DNA of 64,000 bases from Chloroflexota bacterium (GTDB taxonomy: Bacteria > Chloroflexota > Anaerolineae > Aggregatilineales > J027). The stretch covers positions 310,001 to 374,000 of the forward strand of contig QMIT01000001.1 of assembly GCA_024434115.1 (NCBI GenBank), in the 5' to 3' direction. Below the pieces are notes generated by a model. The model ran no database searches. It was not told where the DNA came from and was given only the letters and a program-made list of their open reading frames with translations. The position numbers and the translations under genes were made by a program. Shown in pieces: positions 51,568 through 60,494 of this stretch; the first letter of the stretch is position 1; each line of letters starts with the position of its first letter.

Positions 51568-52302
51568 TTGAAAGGGAATTATTATCGGCTTTCAGCAACC
51601 TTCTGGGGGATGGTATTGCTGCTGTTGGTAGGGTTGACCGCGTGTAAAGAGGATAAATCAAAGAACGAGGACGATGTATCGGGGGTGCAAGTGGCAACGC
51701 CGATACCGAATACCCCGCAGCAGGTGATTACCGTCGTGGTGACGCGCACGCCCACGCCCATGATTACCCCCAGCATCACCCCTACGCTCGATTTCCCAGC
51801 TTATCGGGTAGCGGGTACTTGGTATTTGTATATCCGCTTTGACCTTAACAACACGGCCATCGTGCAGCAGTTGGGGTATTCGGCAACCGCCACCCTTGAG
51901 GTCACAGATTATGCGGTGGTGACAGGATCGGGCATGTTGATGCCAGTTCCCTTTGACCCCGCCTGCGAAATTCGCTCGTTAGACGCGGAAGGACTTGCGT
52001 TTAAAATGCAGGGTTCGTTGCGACCAGACGGCGAGCGGATTTTAATGGATGTGGAGATCACCCCAACTAACTATTCGGCAGTGGAAAATTATGAGGTGCG
52101 CTGCCCATCTGATAATGGCGAATGGCGCACGGTTTCCCAACCAAATTTGATTTGGCCTGTCCTATCTCAGACGGAACGCACCAAATATACCTTTGATCTA
52201 ACCCAGTCGAGTTATACAGTTACCTTTACAGAGGACATCGCCGCGCGAACAGGCAACGTGATTAAAGGACTGCTGTCGGCGGAATTGATTAGTTTGCAGT
52301 AG
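51568..52302 (+). CDS. Lipoprotein of unknown function
   Basis: A 244-residue exported lipoprotein. The signal peptide ends in the lipobox LTAC with Cys26, followed by a charged and Thr/Pro-rich spacer (TPTPMITPSITPT). The mature domain (about 75-240) is beta-rich (YRVAGTWYLYIRFDLNNTAI; YTFDLTQSSYTVTFTED) and not recognised. The start is TTG with GGAAAGGGA upstream. It follows the kinase gene by 20 bp, so it is likely cotranscribed and may function with the kinase's external TPR region. Confidence 0.78.
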   Translation: MKGNYYRLSATFWGMVLLLLVGLTACKEDKSKNEDDVSGVQVATPIPNTPQQVITVVVTRTPTPMITPSITPTLDFPAYRVAGTWYLYIRFDLNNTAIVQQLGYSATATLEVTDYAVVTGSGMLMPVPFDPACEIRSLDAEGLAFKMQGSLRPDGERILMDVEITPTNYSAVENYEVRCPSDNGEWRTVSQPNLIWPVLSQTERTKYTFDLTQSSYTVTFTEDIAARTGNVIKGLLSAELISLQ

Positions 52303-52350
52303 GGGATGGCACAGGGTCATCCCAACACATTCGGGCACGACGACCCTCTC

Positions 52351-53934
52351 CTACCAGCTAATTTGATTGATCGGGTCTTCCCGCCCAACGTTCGCCCGTC
52401 GTTCGGCCCCCAGTTTATCATTGACCATATAGCCCTGATATTCGGCGTTTGGATAGCCCATCACTGTCCACCCACTTAATACTAGGGGGGGAATAGTGAC
52501 GCCTTTGGGACATCTATCACATGTCACCGGGATCCATTCGCCGTTATAGCGCCGCCCAAAATGCAGATGGGTACCTGTTGAATAACCCCCTTCACAGGAG
52601 GGGTGGCCGAGTTTGTCGCCTGTTTCGACCCGTGTGCCCGGTTTGACGACGTCCTGACTTGAGATATGTAGGTAGATGGCTGTCCATCCGGTGTGTTCAT
52701 TCCCATCGCCGTCGAGATCGAGGATAACATAGCCTTCCCCGCTTCGGGCAACGACGCCGGGGGCGACGGCAGTTACCCAATGAATCGAGATGTAACAATA
52801 GCCTTGTTGTGCAACCAACTCGTCCGATGGGGTGGGGGGTGCAAAGTCAACTGAAGCCCATGCGCTGCCAGAGTTATAGCCGCCATGTGGCCCACCTGTA
52901 AAATACCATGTCTCGCCTTGTCCAAACGGGAACATGAGGGTGGGTTGCTGCAAATTATCGGGCACGAGCGGCTCGACTGCGGTGCGGAATGGGTCGCCGA
53001 ACAGCGCTAAATACGTCTGGAAAAAACCCTGTTCGCTGATATCTATCTGATATTGGGCCGGGGTGCTGAATTGCGAGAAGAAGAATTGAACGGCAACGGT
53101 TCCCGCGTTTAACTCCGGGGCAAAGGTCACAAGCGTACCGTCCGCGAAATTGCTGGTCTCTAGTCCACGATATTTCCAGCTATAGTAGCCCGCGTTCAAA
53201 GCGTTTGCCGCCGCTAACAACTGCCGCCATAGGCCAACACGATCTAACGAAATGATGCCCATCGGGTAATTTTGCTGATCTTCAGGTGGGTTGGGATCGG
53301 ATAACCAGCCGCTTTGATATTCGATTAGAGCCAATAACAAACGTGGATTGACACTGTAATCAAGTGCCACCTGATTAACGAGTTCAACCCCACTCCACAA
53401 TTCCCCGCTGATTTCTTCGGAATAGACCCGTAGAAAACCGGGTTTCAATTTGACATAGGCCGCGACATCGAAATCTTTCACCGCAGGGCTGTAGACCAAT
53501 TCACTGTCGGGGATAGTCTTGAAGTTGGAACTTGGCGGGGGGGGCGCACTGGTATTGGCCGGAATCCGCAAAACCTGACCCACTTCCAATATGTCGGGAT
53601 TCGTTAAGCCATTCAGTGACATAATGGCTTGGGCAGTTGTGCCAAAGCGTGCCGCAATGACATTTAGAGTATCACCCGATTGCACGGTATAGCTTTGTTC
53701 GCCACCTCCGCCAGAGGCCGCTACCGCCACCGGAGTGTCAAATCGGGCCGGATTGGGGGTTGGCTTGATGGGGGTATCGGTTGGTGCACTGGATGTCTCA
53801 GTTGGCAGCAGCACACCACCGGGAAAAGTTGCCGTAACATACACGACCTTTTCCGAACCGGGTCGGGTGCAAGCCAAGATTGCGGCTACCAGACCAATCG
53901 CCGCCAGTAAGATGTAAAAAGATCGTTTTCCCAC
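52351..53934 (-). CDS. Lipoprotein with LysM and M23 peptidase domains
   Basis: A 527-residue exported protein, lipobox ILAC (Cys22), then a Thr/Pro-rich linker. One LysM peptidoglycan-binding domain lies at about 82-126 (YTVQSGDTLNVIAARFGTT). A helical middle domain (about 165-330) follows, then an M23/LytM-type domain (about 345-490). That domain has its zinc-site elements in GGPHGGYN...SVDFA, YLHIS and GTHLHFGR. It probably cuts or binds peptidoglycan cross-links at the cell surface. The start codon is GTG. It ends the unit that begins with the SdpI-like and esterase genes. Confidence 0.92.
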   Translation of the reverse strand: MGKRSFYILLAAIGLVAAILACTRPGSEKVVYVTATFPGGVLLPTETSSAPTDTPIKPTPNPARFDTPVAVAASGGGGEQSYTVQSGDTLNVIAARFGTTAQAIMSLNGLTNPDILEVGQVLRIPANTSAPPPPSSNFKTIPDSELVYSPAVKDFDVAAYVKLKPGFLRVYSEEISGELWSGVELVNQVALDYSVNPRLLLALIEYQSGWLSDPNPPEDQQNYPMGIISLDRVGLWRQLLAAANALNAGYYSWKYRGLETSNFADGTLVTFAPELNAGTVAVQFFFSQFSTPAQYQIDISEQGFFQTYLALFGDPFRTAVEPLVPDNLQQPTLMFPFGQGETWYFTGGPHGGYNSGSAWASVDFAPPTPSDELVAQQGYCYISIHWVTAVAPGVVARSGEGYVILDLDGDGNEHTGWTAIYLHISSQDVVKPGTRVETGDKLGHPSCEGGYSTGTHLHFGRRYNGEWIPVTCDRCPKGVTIPPLVLSGWTVMGYPNAEYQGYMVNDKLGAERRANVGREDPINQISW

Positions 53935-53941
53935 TATTCCA

Positions 53942-54949
53942 CTACTCGCTCAATGCTTTGACTATCTTCGGAAACGCCACATCATACCGATAACTCGTAT
54001 CGCGGTGGCCGTCTGGAAATTCCTCATAAGTATGGATGATGCCATACTGGTCAAGTTTACGATGCAGTAGCCGTGAACCGACCTGCAATTGATATTCATC
54101 ATAACGCCCGACCTCGATAAAAACGCTTTTCATGGTTTTCAACGCGGTCTGATATTCTGAGCGGTCAATCATGCGAACCGGGTCGAATTGTAGCCATCGT
54201 TCCCATACTTCGGGGATAATCGCTCCCGTTTCAAGGTCAATCGGTGGATCAAAGCCCAATGGTGAGGCTGGATTGGTCGCATAGGCCATTGACTGCATCA
54301 CGGTATGAATCGCTTCCCAAAACGCCCCGTTCTTAGGCTGAATTGCGGGGATACGGGTGATGAATTCTTCAATCCCGCCCCATTTTTCAAGTTGTTGATG
54401 GAAATGCGACAGTCCGGGTATCGCGGTGTATTCCCAATACATATCACCTGCCCGACAGCCAATCGCCCCAAAAACATCCGGGTGCTGCATGGCATTTACC
54501 AACGCCCCATACCCACCGCTACTGTGACCTAAAATGCCACGATGTTCCCGACCCGCCAATGTGCGATAGGTGGCATCCACTAGCGGCACCAGTTCGTCAA
54601 CCAAATAGCTAGAATAGTTTCCAATTGCCGAATCCAGATACTGCGATCCTCCAAATCGTGTCCAAGCGTCTGGCAGGGCCACAATGGCAGGCGGCATTTG
54701 TCCGGTGCGGATTAGGCGGTCAAGGCGCTGCGGCAGGGTCTCATCCCATTGATTCCAGCTAATATGATAATAACTGGTTCGCCCATGACTGCTCAACAGA
54801 AAACAGACGGGATACCGCCGTTCGGTCTGCTCATCATAACCAGCCGGAACATAGACCGTCAATTCGCGTTGATGTGGGTCGCCAAGCCGATTACCCTTGA
54901 GGGCTGTGCTTTCAATCGGCAGTAGATCAATTCGGCTAGGGCTTGTCAT
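53942..54949 (-). CDS. Esterase of the esterase-D / Fes-like alpha/beta-hydrolase group
   Basis: A 335-residue alpha/beta hydrolase of the PF00756 kind. The nucleophile Ser143 lies in GHSSGGYGAL, the oxyanion region in PVCFLLSSHG, and the catalytic His near the C-terminus is probably in FPDGHRDTSYR. No signal peptide is seen, so it is likely cytoplasmic. Substrates of this group include formylglutathione, mycolates and siderophore esters; none is indicated here. Its ATG overlaps the stop of the SdpI-like gene (ATGA), and the LysM/M23 gene starts 7 bp after it. Confidence 0.88.
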   Translation of the reverse strand: MTSPSRIDLLPIESTALKGNRLGDPHQRELTVYVPAGYDEQTERRYPVCFLLSSHGRTSYYHISWNQWDETLPQRLDRLIRTGQMPPAIVALPDAWTRFGGSQYLDSAIGNYSSYLVDELVPLVDATYRTLAGREHRGILGHSSGGYGALVNAMQHPDVFGAIGCRAGDMYWEYTAIPGLSHFHQQLEKWGGIEEFITRIPAIQPKNGAFWEAIHTVMQSMAYATNPASPLGFDPPIDLETGAIIPEVWERWLQFDPVRMIDRSEYQTALKTMKSVFIEVGRYDEYQLQVGSRLLHRKLDQYGIIHTYEEFPDGHRDTSYRYDVAFPKIVKALSE

Positions 54950-55311
54950 GGACGAGTTTTATCCTTATGGGGATAGGTGCGTAGGAAATTCCAGCACAGG
55001 GTCAGCAAAATGACGATTCCAAGCAGTGTGACCATTAACATCACACTACTATAACCATCCACCGTAATGTCTGGTATAAGCGCCGCTAAAAATGCTGCTA
55101 TCACAATCACCGCGCCATAGACGAGCAGCAATCGTCCTGAATAGGCATTGGCATCATACCACAAATCAGCATCGCGCAGGGTGCTTGGGGTACGGAAGCC
55201 ATACCACCCATTGGGTTTGATGCGTCGCTGCATTAACGGAATCGCCAGCGCAACTAACAAAAGGCCCATTCCCACAAACATCACCATAAGGAGAGTCATC
55301 GAAGGCTCCAT
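54946..55311 (-). CDS. SdpI-family membrane protein
   Basis: A 121-residue membrane protein with three hydrophobic segments (about 5-24, 57-78 and 87-110). The SdpI-type motif RRIKPNGWYGFRTPSTLRD is between the first and second segments. SdpI gives immunity to the SdpC toxin in Bacillus and also acts in signalling; here no sdpC gene is present, so only the family is claimed. It is translationally coupled to the esterase gene. Confidence 0.85.
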   Translation of the reverse strand: MEPSMTLLMVMFVGMGLLLVALAIPLMQRRIKPNGWYGFRTPSTLRDADLWYDANAYSGRLLLVYGAVIVIAAFLAALIPDITVDGYSSVMLMVTLLGIVILLTLCWNFLRTYPHKDKTRP

Positions 55312-55397
55312 CCACTACGACGTTCTCTTAATTATTGGATTTGGGTTGTACCTTGTCAATGCTATCCCTTTACGGTAAGATGTTGCCCGCCGAATTT

Positions 55398-55469
55398 AGT
55401 GATAACTCATCACTTTCCGTCCGGTACCCAAAGCCTGTTTTGCTTAAACCGGACAAACCCAAGGGAAGG
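55398..55469 (+). promoter_or_regulatory. Structured leader of rpsF (possible S6:S18 autoregulatory RNA)
   Basis: Two hairpins precede rpsF: AGTGAT/ATCACT (55398-55414), and a perfect 7 bp GTCCGGT/ACCGGAC stem (55419-55454) enclosing an inner AAGC/GCTT stem. The second ends just before the ribosome-binding site AAGGGAAGG. Leaders that bind the S6:S18 complex are known in many bacteria; whether this one has the conserved CCG-bearing bulge cannot be confirmed by eye. Confidence 0.45.
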
Positions 55470-55476
55470 AAAACCT

Positions 55477-55767
55477 ATGAAACGAGCTTACGAAATACCG
55501 TATGTTGTGCCGACTGGTATTCCTGATGCTGAACAAAAAGGCATCATTGAGAAGGTTGCGCATTGGCTGACGGATGCGGGGGGTGAAATCAAAAACACCA
55601 ACCACTGGGGTCGCCGCCGTCTGGCCTATCCAATTGGTACCAACCGCGAAGGCTATTATGTGCTGCTTGAGGTGGAAATTGAACCCAAAGCAGTGGATGA
55701 ATTTCAACGCAAGATGAACATCGAAGCCAATATCCTGCGTTATTTGGTGGTACGCAAGGATGAATGA
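55477..55767 (+). CDS. rpsF: Ribosomal protein S6
   Basis: A 96-residue small-subunit protein, a partner of S18 on the platform of the 30S. The start MKRAYEIPYVV, the NHWGRRRLAYPI motif and YVLLEVE all match S6. The ATG at 55477 has AAGGGAAGGA upstream; the reading frame extends further 5' but without a good start. It opens the rpsF-ssb-rpsR unit. Confidence 0.97.
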   Translation: MKRAYEIPYVVPTGIPDAEQKGIIEKVAHWLTDAGGEIKNTNHWGRRRLAYPIGTNREGYYVLLEVEIEPKAVDEFQRKMNIEANILRYLVVRKDE

Positions 55768-55850
55768 TCGGGTTGGTGGTTGAAAGACCCCAGTCCGTGA
55801 ATTTGTAGAGTGCATCCCGTCCAAATGTATGAGTTGAAACGGTGAATGAC

Positions 55851-56252
55851 ATGGCCCGAGGACTCAATAAAGTCATGATTATAGGCCATTTGGGGCGCGA
55901 CCCGGAAATGCGTTACACCCCCAGTGGTCGTCCTGTCACCAGTTTTAATGTTGCCACCACCCGCACGTGGACTTCGTATGAAGGTGAACGGCGTGAAGAA
56001 ACCGAATGGTTTAATGTGGTGGCATGGGGGCCTCTCGCCGAAATCTGCAATACCCATCTTAGCAAGAATCAGCAGGTCTACATTGAAGGTCGGCTACAAA
56101 CACGCGGGTGGGAAGATGAAGAAGGCAAGCGGCACTATCGCACGGAATTGGTGGCCCAAGAAATGATCATACTCGGTGACCGTGTTGGCCCCCGTTTTAC
56201 CCAACATCAGGAAGATTATCCTGAAGGGGATGACGAAAGCTATGGCTTTTAG
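55851..56252 (+). CDS. ssb: Single-stranded DNA-binding protein
   Basis: A 133-residue OB-fold protein (MARGLNKVMIIGHLGRDPEM; TEWFNVVAWG) for replication and repair. The OB domain fills residues 1-110. The C-terminal tail is short, acidic and ends in DDESYGF rather than the usual DDDIPF, although the terminal Phe is kept. The ATG at 55851 is preferred over a GTG three codons upstream. The position between rpsF and rpsR is the standard bacterial arrangement. Confidence 0.95.
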   Translation: MARGLNKVMIIGHLGRDPEMRYTPSGRPVTSFNVATTRTWTSYEGERREETEWFNVVAWGPLAEICNTHLSKNQQVYIEGRLQTRGWEDEEGKRHYRTELVAQEMIILGDRVGPRFTQHQEDYPEGDDESYGF

Positions 56253-56325
56253 GCTGTGGCCCCAAAAAAGCACTAAGCCCGCAGCGATGCGGTCAATCAA
56301 TTAAATACTAGAGGAGTATATTCAC

Positions 56326-56691
56326 ATGAGTGACGATCCACGTCAGCGTGACGATATGGATGATTTTGCGGAAGAGCGCCGTCGCCCGCGTCGGCCTGAT
56401 TTTGATGATATGGATGACGGTGATGATGATGTCCGCGAACCCAGTCGGTTTTCGGGTGGCGCACGCCGTCGGAAGGGTTGCCCATTCCTCGTGGATGGCA
56501 AATGCAACATTGATTACAAAGACGTCGAGACGTTGCGTCGTTATCTGACGGATTCGGGCAAGATTCGTCCGCGTCGTCAAACCGGGGCCTGTGCCAAGTG
56601 TCAACGGGCGTTGGCGCTGGCGATTAAACGTGCCCGTCATTTGGCGTTGCTGCCCTATGCACCGCAGCATACCAACAGTAGTCGTGGTTAA
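56326..56691 (+). CDS. rpsR: Ribosomal protein S18 with acidic N-terminal extension
   Basis: A 121-residue S18; the core (about 47-121) fits the usual ~75-residue protein ([38 protein letters not shown]). A ~46-residue N-terminal extension rich in Asp and Arg is unusual. Four Cys (52, 60, 89 and 92) are arranged as in zinc-binding C+ forms of ribosomal proteins. GAGGAG precedes the ATG. rplI (L9), which normally follows rpsR, is not present; the next gene is a PPIase. Confidence 0.93.
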   Translation: MSDDPRQRDDMDDFAEERRRPRRPDFDDMDDGDDDVREPSRFSGGARRRKGCPFLVDGKCNIDYKDVETLRRYLTDSGKIRPRRQTGACAKCQRALALAIKRARHLALLPYAPQHTNSSRG

Positions 56692-56751
56692 GTTGTAAAA
56701 ATTCTTTGGGGATAGAGTGACTGTCCCCCTTTTTTGTGCCTACGAGGAATT

Positions 56752-58182
56752 ATGAGCAAAAAGGATACAACGGCTCGTGCCCGTAAGGTGCGCGAACAAG
56801 AGTTAAAGGCCCGCCGTTCAAGGGCCGAGCAAGAGCATTACATTCAGCGCATTGTGTTGGTTGTCGCGGCGTTTGGTTTTGGGATCGCGGCATTAATTCT
56901 GGTTTACGCGCTGACCAACGACTATGTGTTCGTGCCTAGACAAACCATAACGACGGTGAATGGCACGGAGATCAAGACCAGCGATTTCCAAGAACGGGTG
57001 AAGACCGAACGGTGGTTTATTGCCAATGAAATTCGGAGTTACGCCTCGGTTGTTGGCGTAGATCAAGCTGTCGAACAGTATGGCAACGACATTTTGGCCC
57101 TGCGCGAACCCTCCCTGTTTGGTGGGCAGGTGCTGGACGATATGGAATTACAGGTGCTCTTGGAAAAAGAAGCCGAAGCACGTGGGATTGAAATTGACCG
57201 TGCGGCCATTGATGCGGCGGTAGATCAGTATGTGGCGTCGTTTTTGGTGAATCAACTGACTCCTACCCCTAGCCCGTCCGCGACGGAGCCAACCACACCG
57301 ACCTCCACACCGATTATTACCTCAACAGCTTCAAACACACCAACCATTACCAACACGCCGACTGAAACCATCCAGCCGACAGCGGAAGGCTGTACAGAGG
57401 GCCAAACGGATTGCCCGACAGTGACACCCCTGCCGACCAATACCCTGACCCTGACGCCAACCCCGACATTGGAACAGACCTATACACCGACACCAAGCGA
57501 TACCCCTGTCGCACCAGACGACATCCGTTCAACTGTCACCAAATTGGAAAACAGCTTCTATGATGACGCCAACGAAGTTGCCGAGATTGATCGGGATGCG
57601 GTGCGTGATATTTTCACATTGCGTGCCTTACGAACAGCCTTGCTCGAAGATGTGACCAAAGACCAGCCTACACAAGAAGTGTGGGTCAATGCTCGTCACA
57701 TTCTGATTCAAGTCCCTGAAGACCCGGCCCGTGTCTTTACAGCCGAAACCTGCGATTCTGAAGAATGGGCACCCTTTAAACAGGAAGCCGAGCAGGTCTT
57801 GGCGGCTTTGAATGCGGGCGAACCCTTCGCAGCGTTGGCGCAGGCGGTTTCGGATGATGGCAGCGGCGCAAATGGCGGTGGTCTGGGTTGGAGTGCCAGC
57901 AGTGGTTATGTGCCCGAATTCAAAACGGCGGTTGATACTGCCGACATCGGTGCAATTGTTGGCCCGGTCTGCTCACAATTTGGCTTCCATGTAATTCAGG
58001 TGATGGAGCGTGAACTGCGCGATATTACGAGCAGCCAATTGCAGCAAAATCGCAGTACGGCCTATCAAGCATGGGAAACCGATCTGGTTGCCAATGCTGA
58101 CATTCAGCGCCGTGACGATTGGGAAGACCGCACACCCAGCGACCCCAGTTATAACGATCTGTTGGGTAATGTCTTCCAATAA
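56752..58182 (+). CDS. Parvulin-type peptidyl-prolyl isomerase, membrane-anchored (SurA/PrsA-like)
   Basis: A 476-residue exported folding factor. A basic N-terminus and one TM helix (about 35-57) give an inside-out anchor. A SurA_N-like helical region (about 65-165) follows. A Thr/Pro/Ser-rich insert (about 166-260) separates it from the rest. The rotamase domain (about 310-435) has NARHILIQV, ALAQAVSDDGSGANGGGLGW and FGFHVIQV. It probably helps fold proteins outside the membrane. The ATG at 56752 has GAGGAA upstream, and an intrinsic terminator follows the gene. Confidence 0.92.
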   Translation: MSKKDTTARARKVREQELKARRSRAEQEHYIQRIVLVVAAFGFGIAALILVYALTNDYVFVPRQTITTVNGTEIKTSDFQERVKTERWFIANEIRSYASVVGVDQAVEQYGNDILALREPSLFGGQVLDDMELQVLLEKEAEARGIEIDRAAIDAAVDQYVASFLVNQLTPTPSPSATEPTTPTSTPIITSTASNTPTITNTPTETIQPTAEGCTEGQTDCPTVTPLPTNTLTLTPTPTLEQTYTPTPSDTPVAPDDIRSTVTKLENSFYDDANEVAEIDRDAVRDIFTLRALRTALLEDVTKDQPTQEVWVNARHILIQVPEDPARVFTAETCDSEEWAPFKQEAEQVLAALNAGEPFAALAQAVSDDGSGANGGGLGWSASSGYVPEFKTAVDTADIGAIVGPVCSQFGFHVIQVMERELRDITSSQLQQNRSTAYQAWETDLVANADIQRRDDWEDRTPSDPSYNDLLGNVFQ

Positions 58183-58205
58183 ATCTTGATCGGGTAAAAA
58201 ATCAG

Positions 58206-58240
58206 CAGCGTACATTCGATGTGCGCTGTTTTTATTTTTG
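58206..58240 (+). terminator. Terminator after the PPIase gene
   Basis: A 10 bp stem (CAGCGTACAT / ATGTGCGCTG, one T-G) with a 3-base TCG loop and TTTTTATTTTT. It is among the strongest intrinsic terminators in the window. Confidence 0.93.
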
Positions 58241-58317
58241 CGGGTAGGTGGCACGCGCTATAATTGCCCGCTGTTATCCATTTTAAAATCTCACCATTTT
58301 AGGAGTTGGACGGAAAA

Positions 58318-59019
58318 ATGAGTCCACAAGAGACACGCGAAGGTCTTGCTGAAGCACTGGGCACATTTATGCTGGTTTTGGTCGGGGCAGGTGCGCTGGC
58401 AATGTCCCCCGGCAATGTGGTTGCCATAGCATTGGCACACGGGCTAATTTTGGCCGCTATCGTAGCGACCTATGGGCATATTTCTGGCGCACACGTCAAT
58501 CCTGCTGTGACACTTGGTCTGCTAGTGGGGGGGAAAATTGGCCCACGCAAAGCCGTCATCTATTGGGTGGCCCAGATTGCGGGTGGGTTGCTGGCGGCGG
58601 TTGTGCTGCGGATTGCACTGCCAAGTGGTCAGGCGGGTGTAAGCACACTCGGACAAACAGCACCGGGTTCAGGTGTGACCACTGGACAGTTAATCTTGAT
58701 TGAAGCCATTATCACCTTCTTCTTGGTCGGAACGGTCTATCAGGCATCGGTCTATAATAAGGGTGGTGCTGCGACCCCGGTTTTAATCGGTTTCACCCTT
58801 GCGGCAGCAATCCTCCTTGCTGGCCCATTGACCGGCGGTTCGGCGAATTTTGCGCGGACACTTGGCCCTGCTTTGGTTGCAAAAGATACCCAAGACCTCG
58901 GCGAAGTGCTGCAATATGCCATTGGGATTTTAGGCGGTGGTGCGCTGGCGGGGTTGCTGCACGGCGATCTGTTTGCGCTGCGTGAAGAACCCAAGCCTCC
59001 TGCTGCCAAGAAGCGCTAA
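58318..59019 (+). CDS. MIP-family channel (aquaporin/glycerol facilitator-like)
   Basis: A 233-residue six-helix channel. The first half-helix motif is canonical: ISGAHVNPAVTLG with NPA at 61-63. The second reads GGSANFARTLGPA: NPA has become NFA (177-179), while the Arg of the selectivity filter (180) is kept. The N-terminal EALGTFMLVLVGAGA is typical of the family. Water or small neutral solutes are the likely substrates. The start at ATG 58318 is assumed; an upstream TTG at 58306 lies too close to AGGAG. Confidence 0.9.
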   Translation: MSPQETREGLAEALGTFMLVLVGAGALAMSPGNVVAIALAHGLILAAIVATYGHISGAHVNPAVTLGLLVGGKIGPRKAVIYWVAQIAGGLLAAVVLRIALPSGQAGVSTLGQTAPGSGVTTGQLILIEAIITFFLVGTVYQASVYNKGGAATPVLIGFTLAAAILLAGPLTGGSANFARTLGPALVAKDTQDLGEVLQYAIGILGGGALAGLLHGDLFALREEPKPPAAKKR

Positions 59020-59031
59020 TTTCCATCCAGT

Positions 59032-60051
59032 ATGCGATTACTCATTTGGGGCGCGAGTCCATTGGGGGGATGGCTCGCGGCCCGATTGCACCAAGCTCAA
59101 CATGACGTTATCTGGTTAGCCGATACACCACTCCCATTTCCATTGACAGGTGATTTCGAGTTGGTGTCGGGTCAAGCACATCAGAAAGTAATCGGGCTAC
59201 GGGTGTTGACTGAACCACACGAGGCGCTTAGTCCCCTGCCCGAATGGGTGATTTTTGCCATGCCAGCTTGGGGATTGAGCAGTGCCTTGACCACACTTGC
59301 CATGACCGCTGCCCCCGAAAAATTACCCCATGTGTTATCCTTACAACCCGGAATCGGCAGCCTCGAAAAATTAACCAGCCTCTTAGGGCCAGAAAAATCG
59401 CTGCGGGCCGTGATTACGCGCGAATTTACGTGGCATGATACCTCCGTTATAACTAATGGAGCAGGTGGTTTTGTCGTCAGTGAGCATCCCCAAGCCGCAT
59501 TTATCGGTGAATTGCTGCAACAGGCAGGGCTGGGAAAACCGCGAACCGCCCCGGCTGATTCATTGGGATGGAGTGATGCTTTTTGGCGGCTTCATGCCAA
59601 TGCTCTTCCCACTTTGCTGAATATTGCCCCTGCCAGCGTTTATGACGACCCCGATGTTTGGCAGCTTGAATATCGCCAATTGCGTGAGGCGATCATGGTG
59701 ATTGACCGTCTAAACATCAATCTGGTGAATCTGCCGGGAGTTCATGTGCCGCATTTGGCATGGCTGGTTCAATTACTGCCTCCACGCTGGTTGGCTAAAG
59801 TTTTGAAACGGCGGGTTTGTCCGCCAAGCCTACGTGCTGACATGGAGCACAAATCGGGGCATAGTGACGCCGCCTATCTCAATGGGGCGGTAGCGCAGGC
59901 AGCCTATGGATTACAACTCCCTGCGCCCGTCAATCATGTATTGGCGCTAAGTGTAACCGATGTGGCGGAGGGCCGAATCCAATGGTCACATTTTCACAAT
60001 AATCTGGACTACCTGCAAACCCTCATTCGAGTGGCTTCGCGCCATATCTAG
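59032..60051 (+). CDS. Ketopantoate reductase-like (ApbA/PanE family) protein
   Basis: A 339-residue NADP-binding protein. The N-terminal MRLLIWGASPLGGWLAARL is a Rossmann motif (G-x-x-x-x-G), and the C-terminal half is the helical ApbA_C domain. The conserved catalytic Lys of PanE would be expected around residue 175; I cannot place it with confidence, so catalysis as a 2-dehydropantoate reductase is uncertain. It lies 12 bp after the MIP channel gene and may be cotranscribed. Confidence 0.75.
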   Translation: MRLLIWGASPLGGWLAARLHQAQHDVIWLADTPLPFPLTGDFELVSGQAHQKVIGLRVLTEPHEALSPLPEWVIFAMPAWGLSSALTTLAMTAAPEKLPHVLSLQPGIGSLEKLTSLLGPEKSLRAVITREFTWHDTSVITNGAGGFVVSEHPQAAFIGELLQQAGLGKPRTAPADSLGWSDAFWRLHANALPTLLNIAPASVYDDPDVWQLEYRQLREAIMVIDRLNINLVNLPGVHVPHLAWLVQLLPPRWLAKVLKRRVCPPSLRADMEHKSGHSDAAYLNGAVAQAAYGLQLPAPVNHVLALSVTDVAEGRIQWSHFHNNLDYLQTLIRVASRHI

Positions 60052-60148
60052 TTCCCCCAAATCCCTTAAACGGTATGGCATGACGCCTGAGTATCGTCTA
60101 TACTTAATCAAATTGTGATTTGAATAGTTTAGGAGAATTTCAATACTC

Positions 60149-60481
60149 ATGGAAAAAGCAACCTCTATCCAGCAGGTTTTTGACGCAATGCCCAGCCGTT
60201 TTAACGCCAATGCTGCTTCTGGCGTAGATGCCATTTTTCAGTTTGACCTGACGGGTGACAACGCGGCGAAGTATTGGGTTAAGATTGCCAATCAGCAGAT
60301 GGAACTGCACGAGGGTGAAACTGGCAACCCAACAATTACCGTGATTTCAAGCGCCGATGACTATCTTAAGATGGTGAATGGCGAACTTTCAGCCATGTCT
60401 GCGTTTATGGCTGGCAAAATCAAGGTCAAGGGTAATATGGGCTTGGCGATGAAACTGCAAAGCATTTTTGGCTTGGGTTGA
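60149..60481 (+). CDS. SCP2 sterol-carrier-like protein
   Basis: A 110-residue single-domain SCP2 fold that binds lipids or acyl-CoA in a hydrophobic pocket. It reads VDAIFQFDLTGDNAAKYWVK and then PTITVISSADDYLKMVNGE, typical of the family. No other domain is fused. It lies ~97 bp after the ketopantoate-reductase-like gene, with AGGAG 13 bases before the ATG (long spacing). The ligand is unknown. Confidence 0.9.
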   Translation: MEKATSIQQVFDAMPSRFNANAASGVDAIFQFDLTGDNAAKYWVKIANQQMELHEGETGNPTITVISSADDYLKMVNGELSAMSAFMAGKIKVKGNMGLAMKLQSIFGLG

Positions 60482-60494
60482 TTCAAAATGACCG

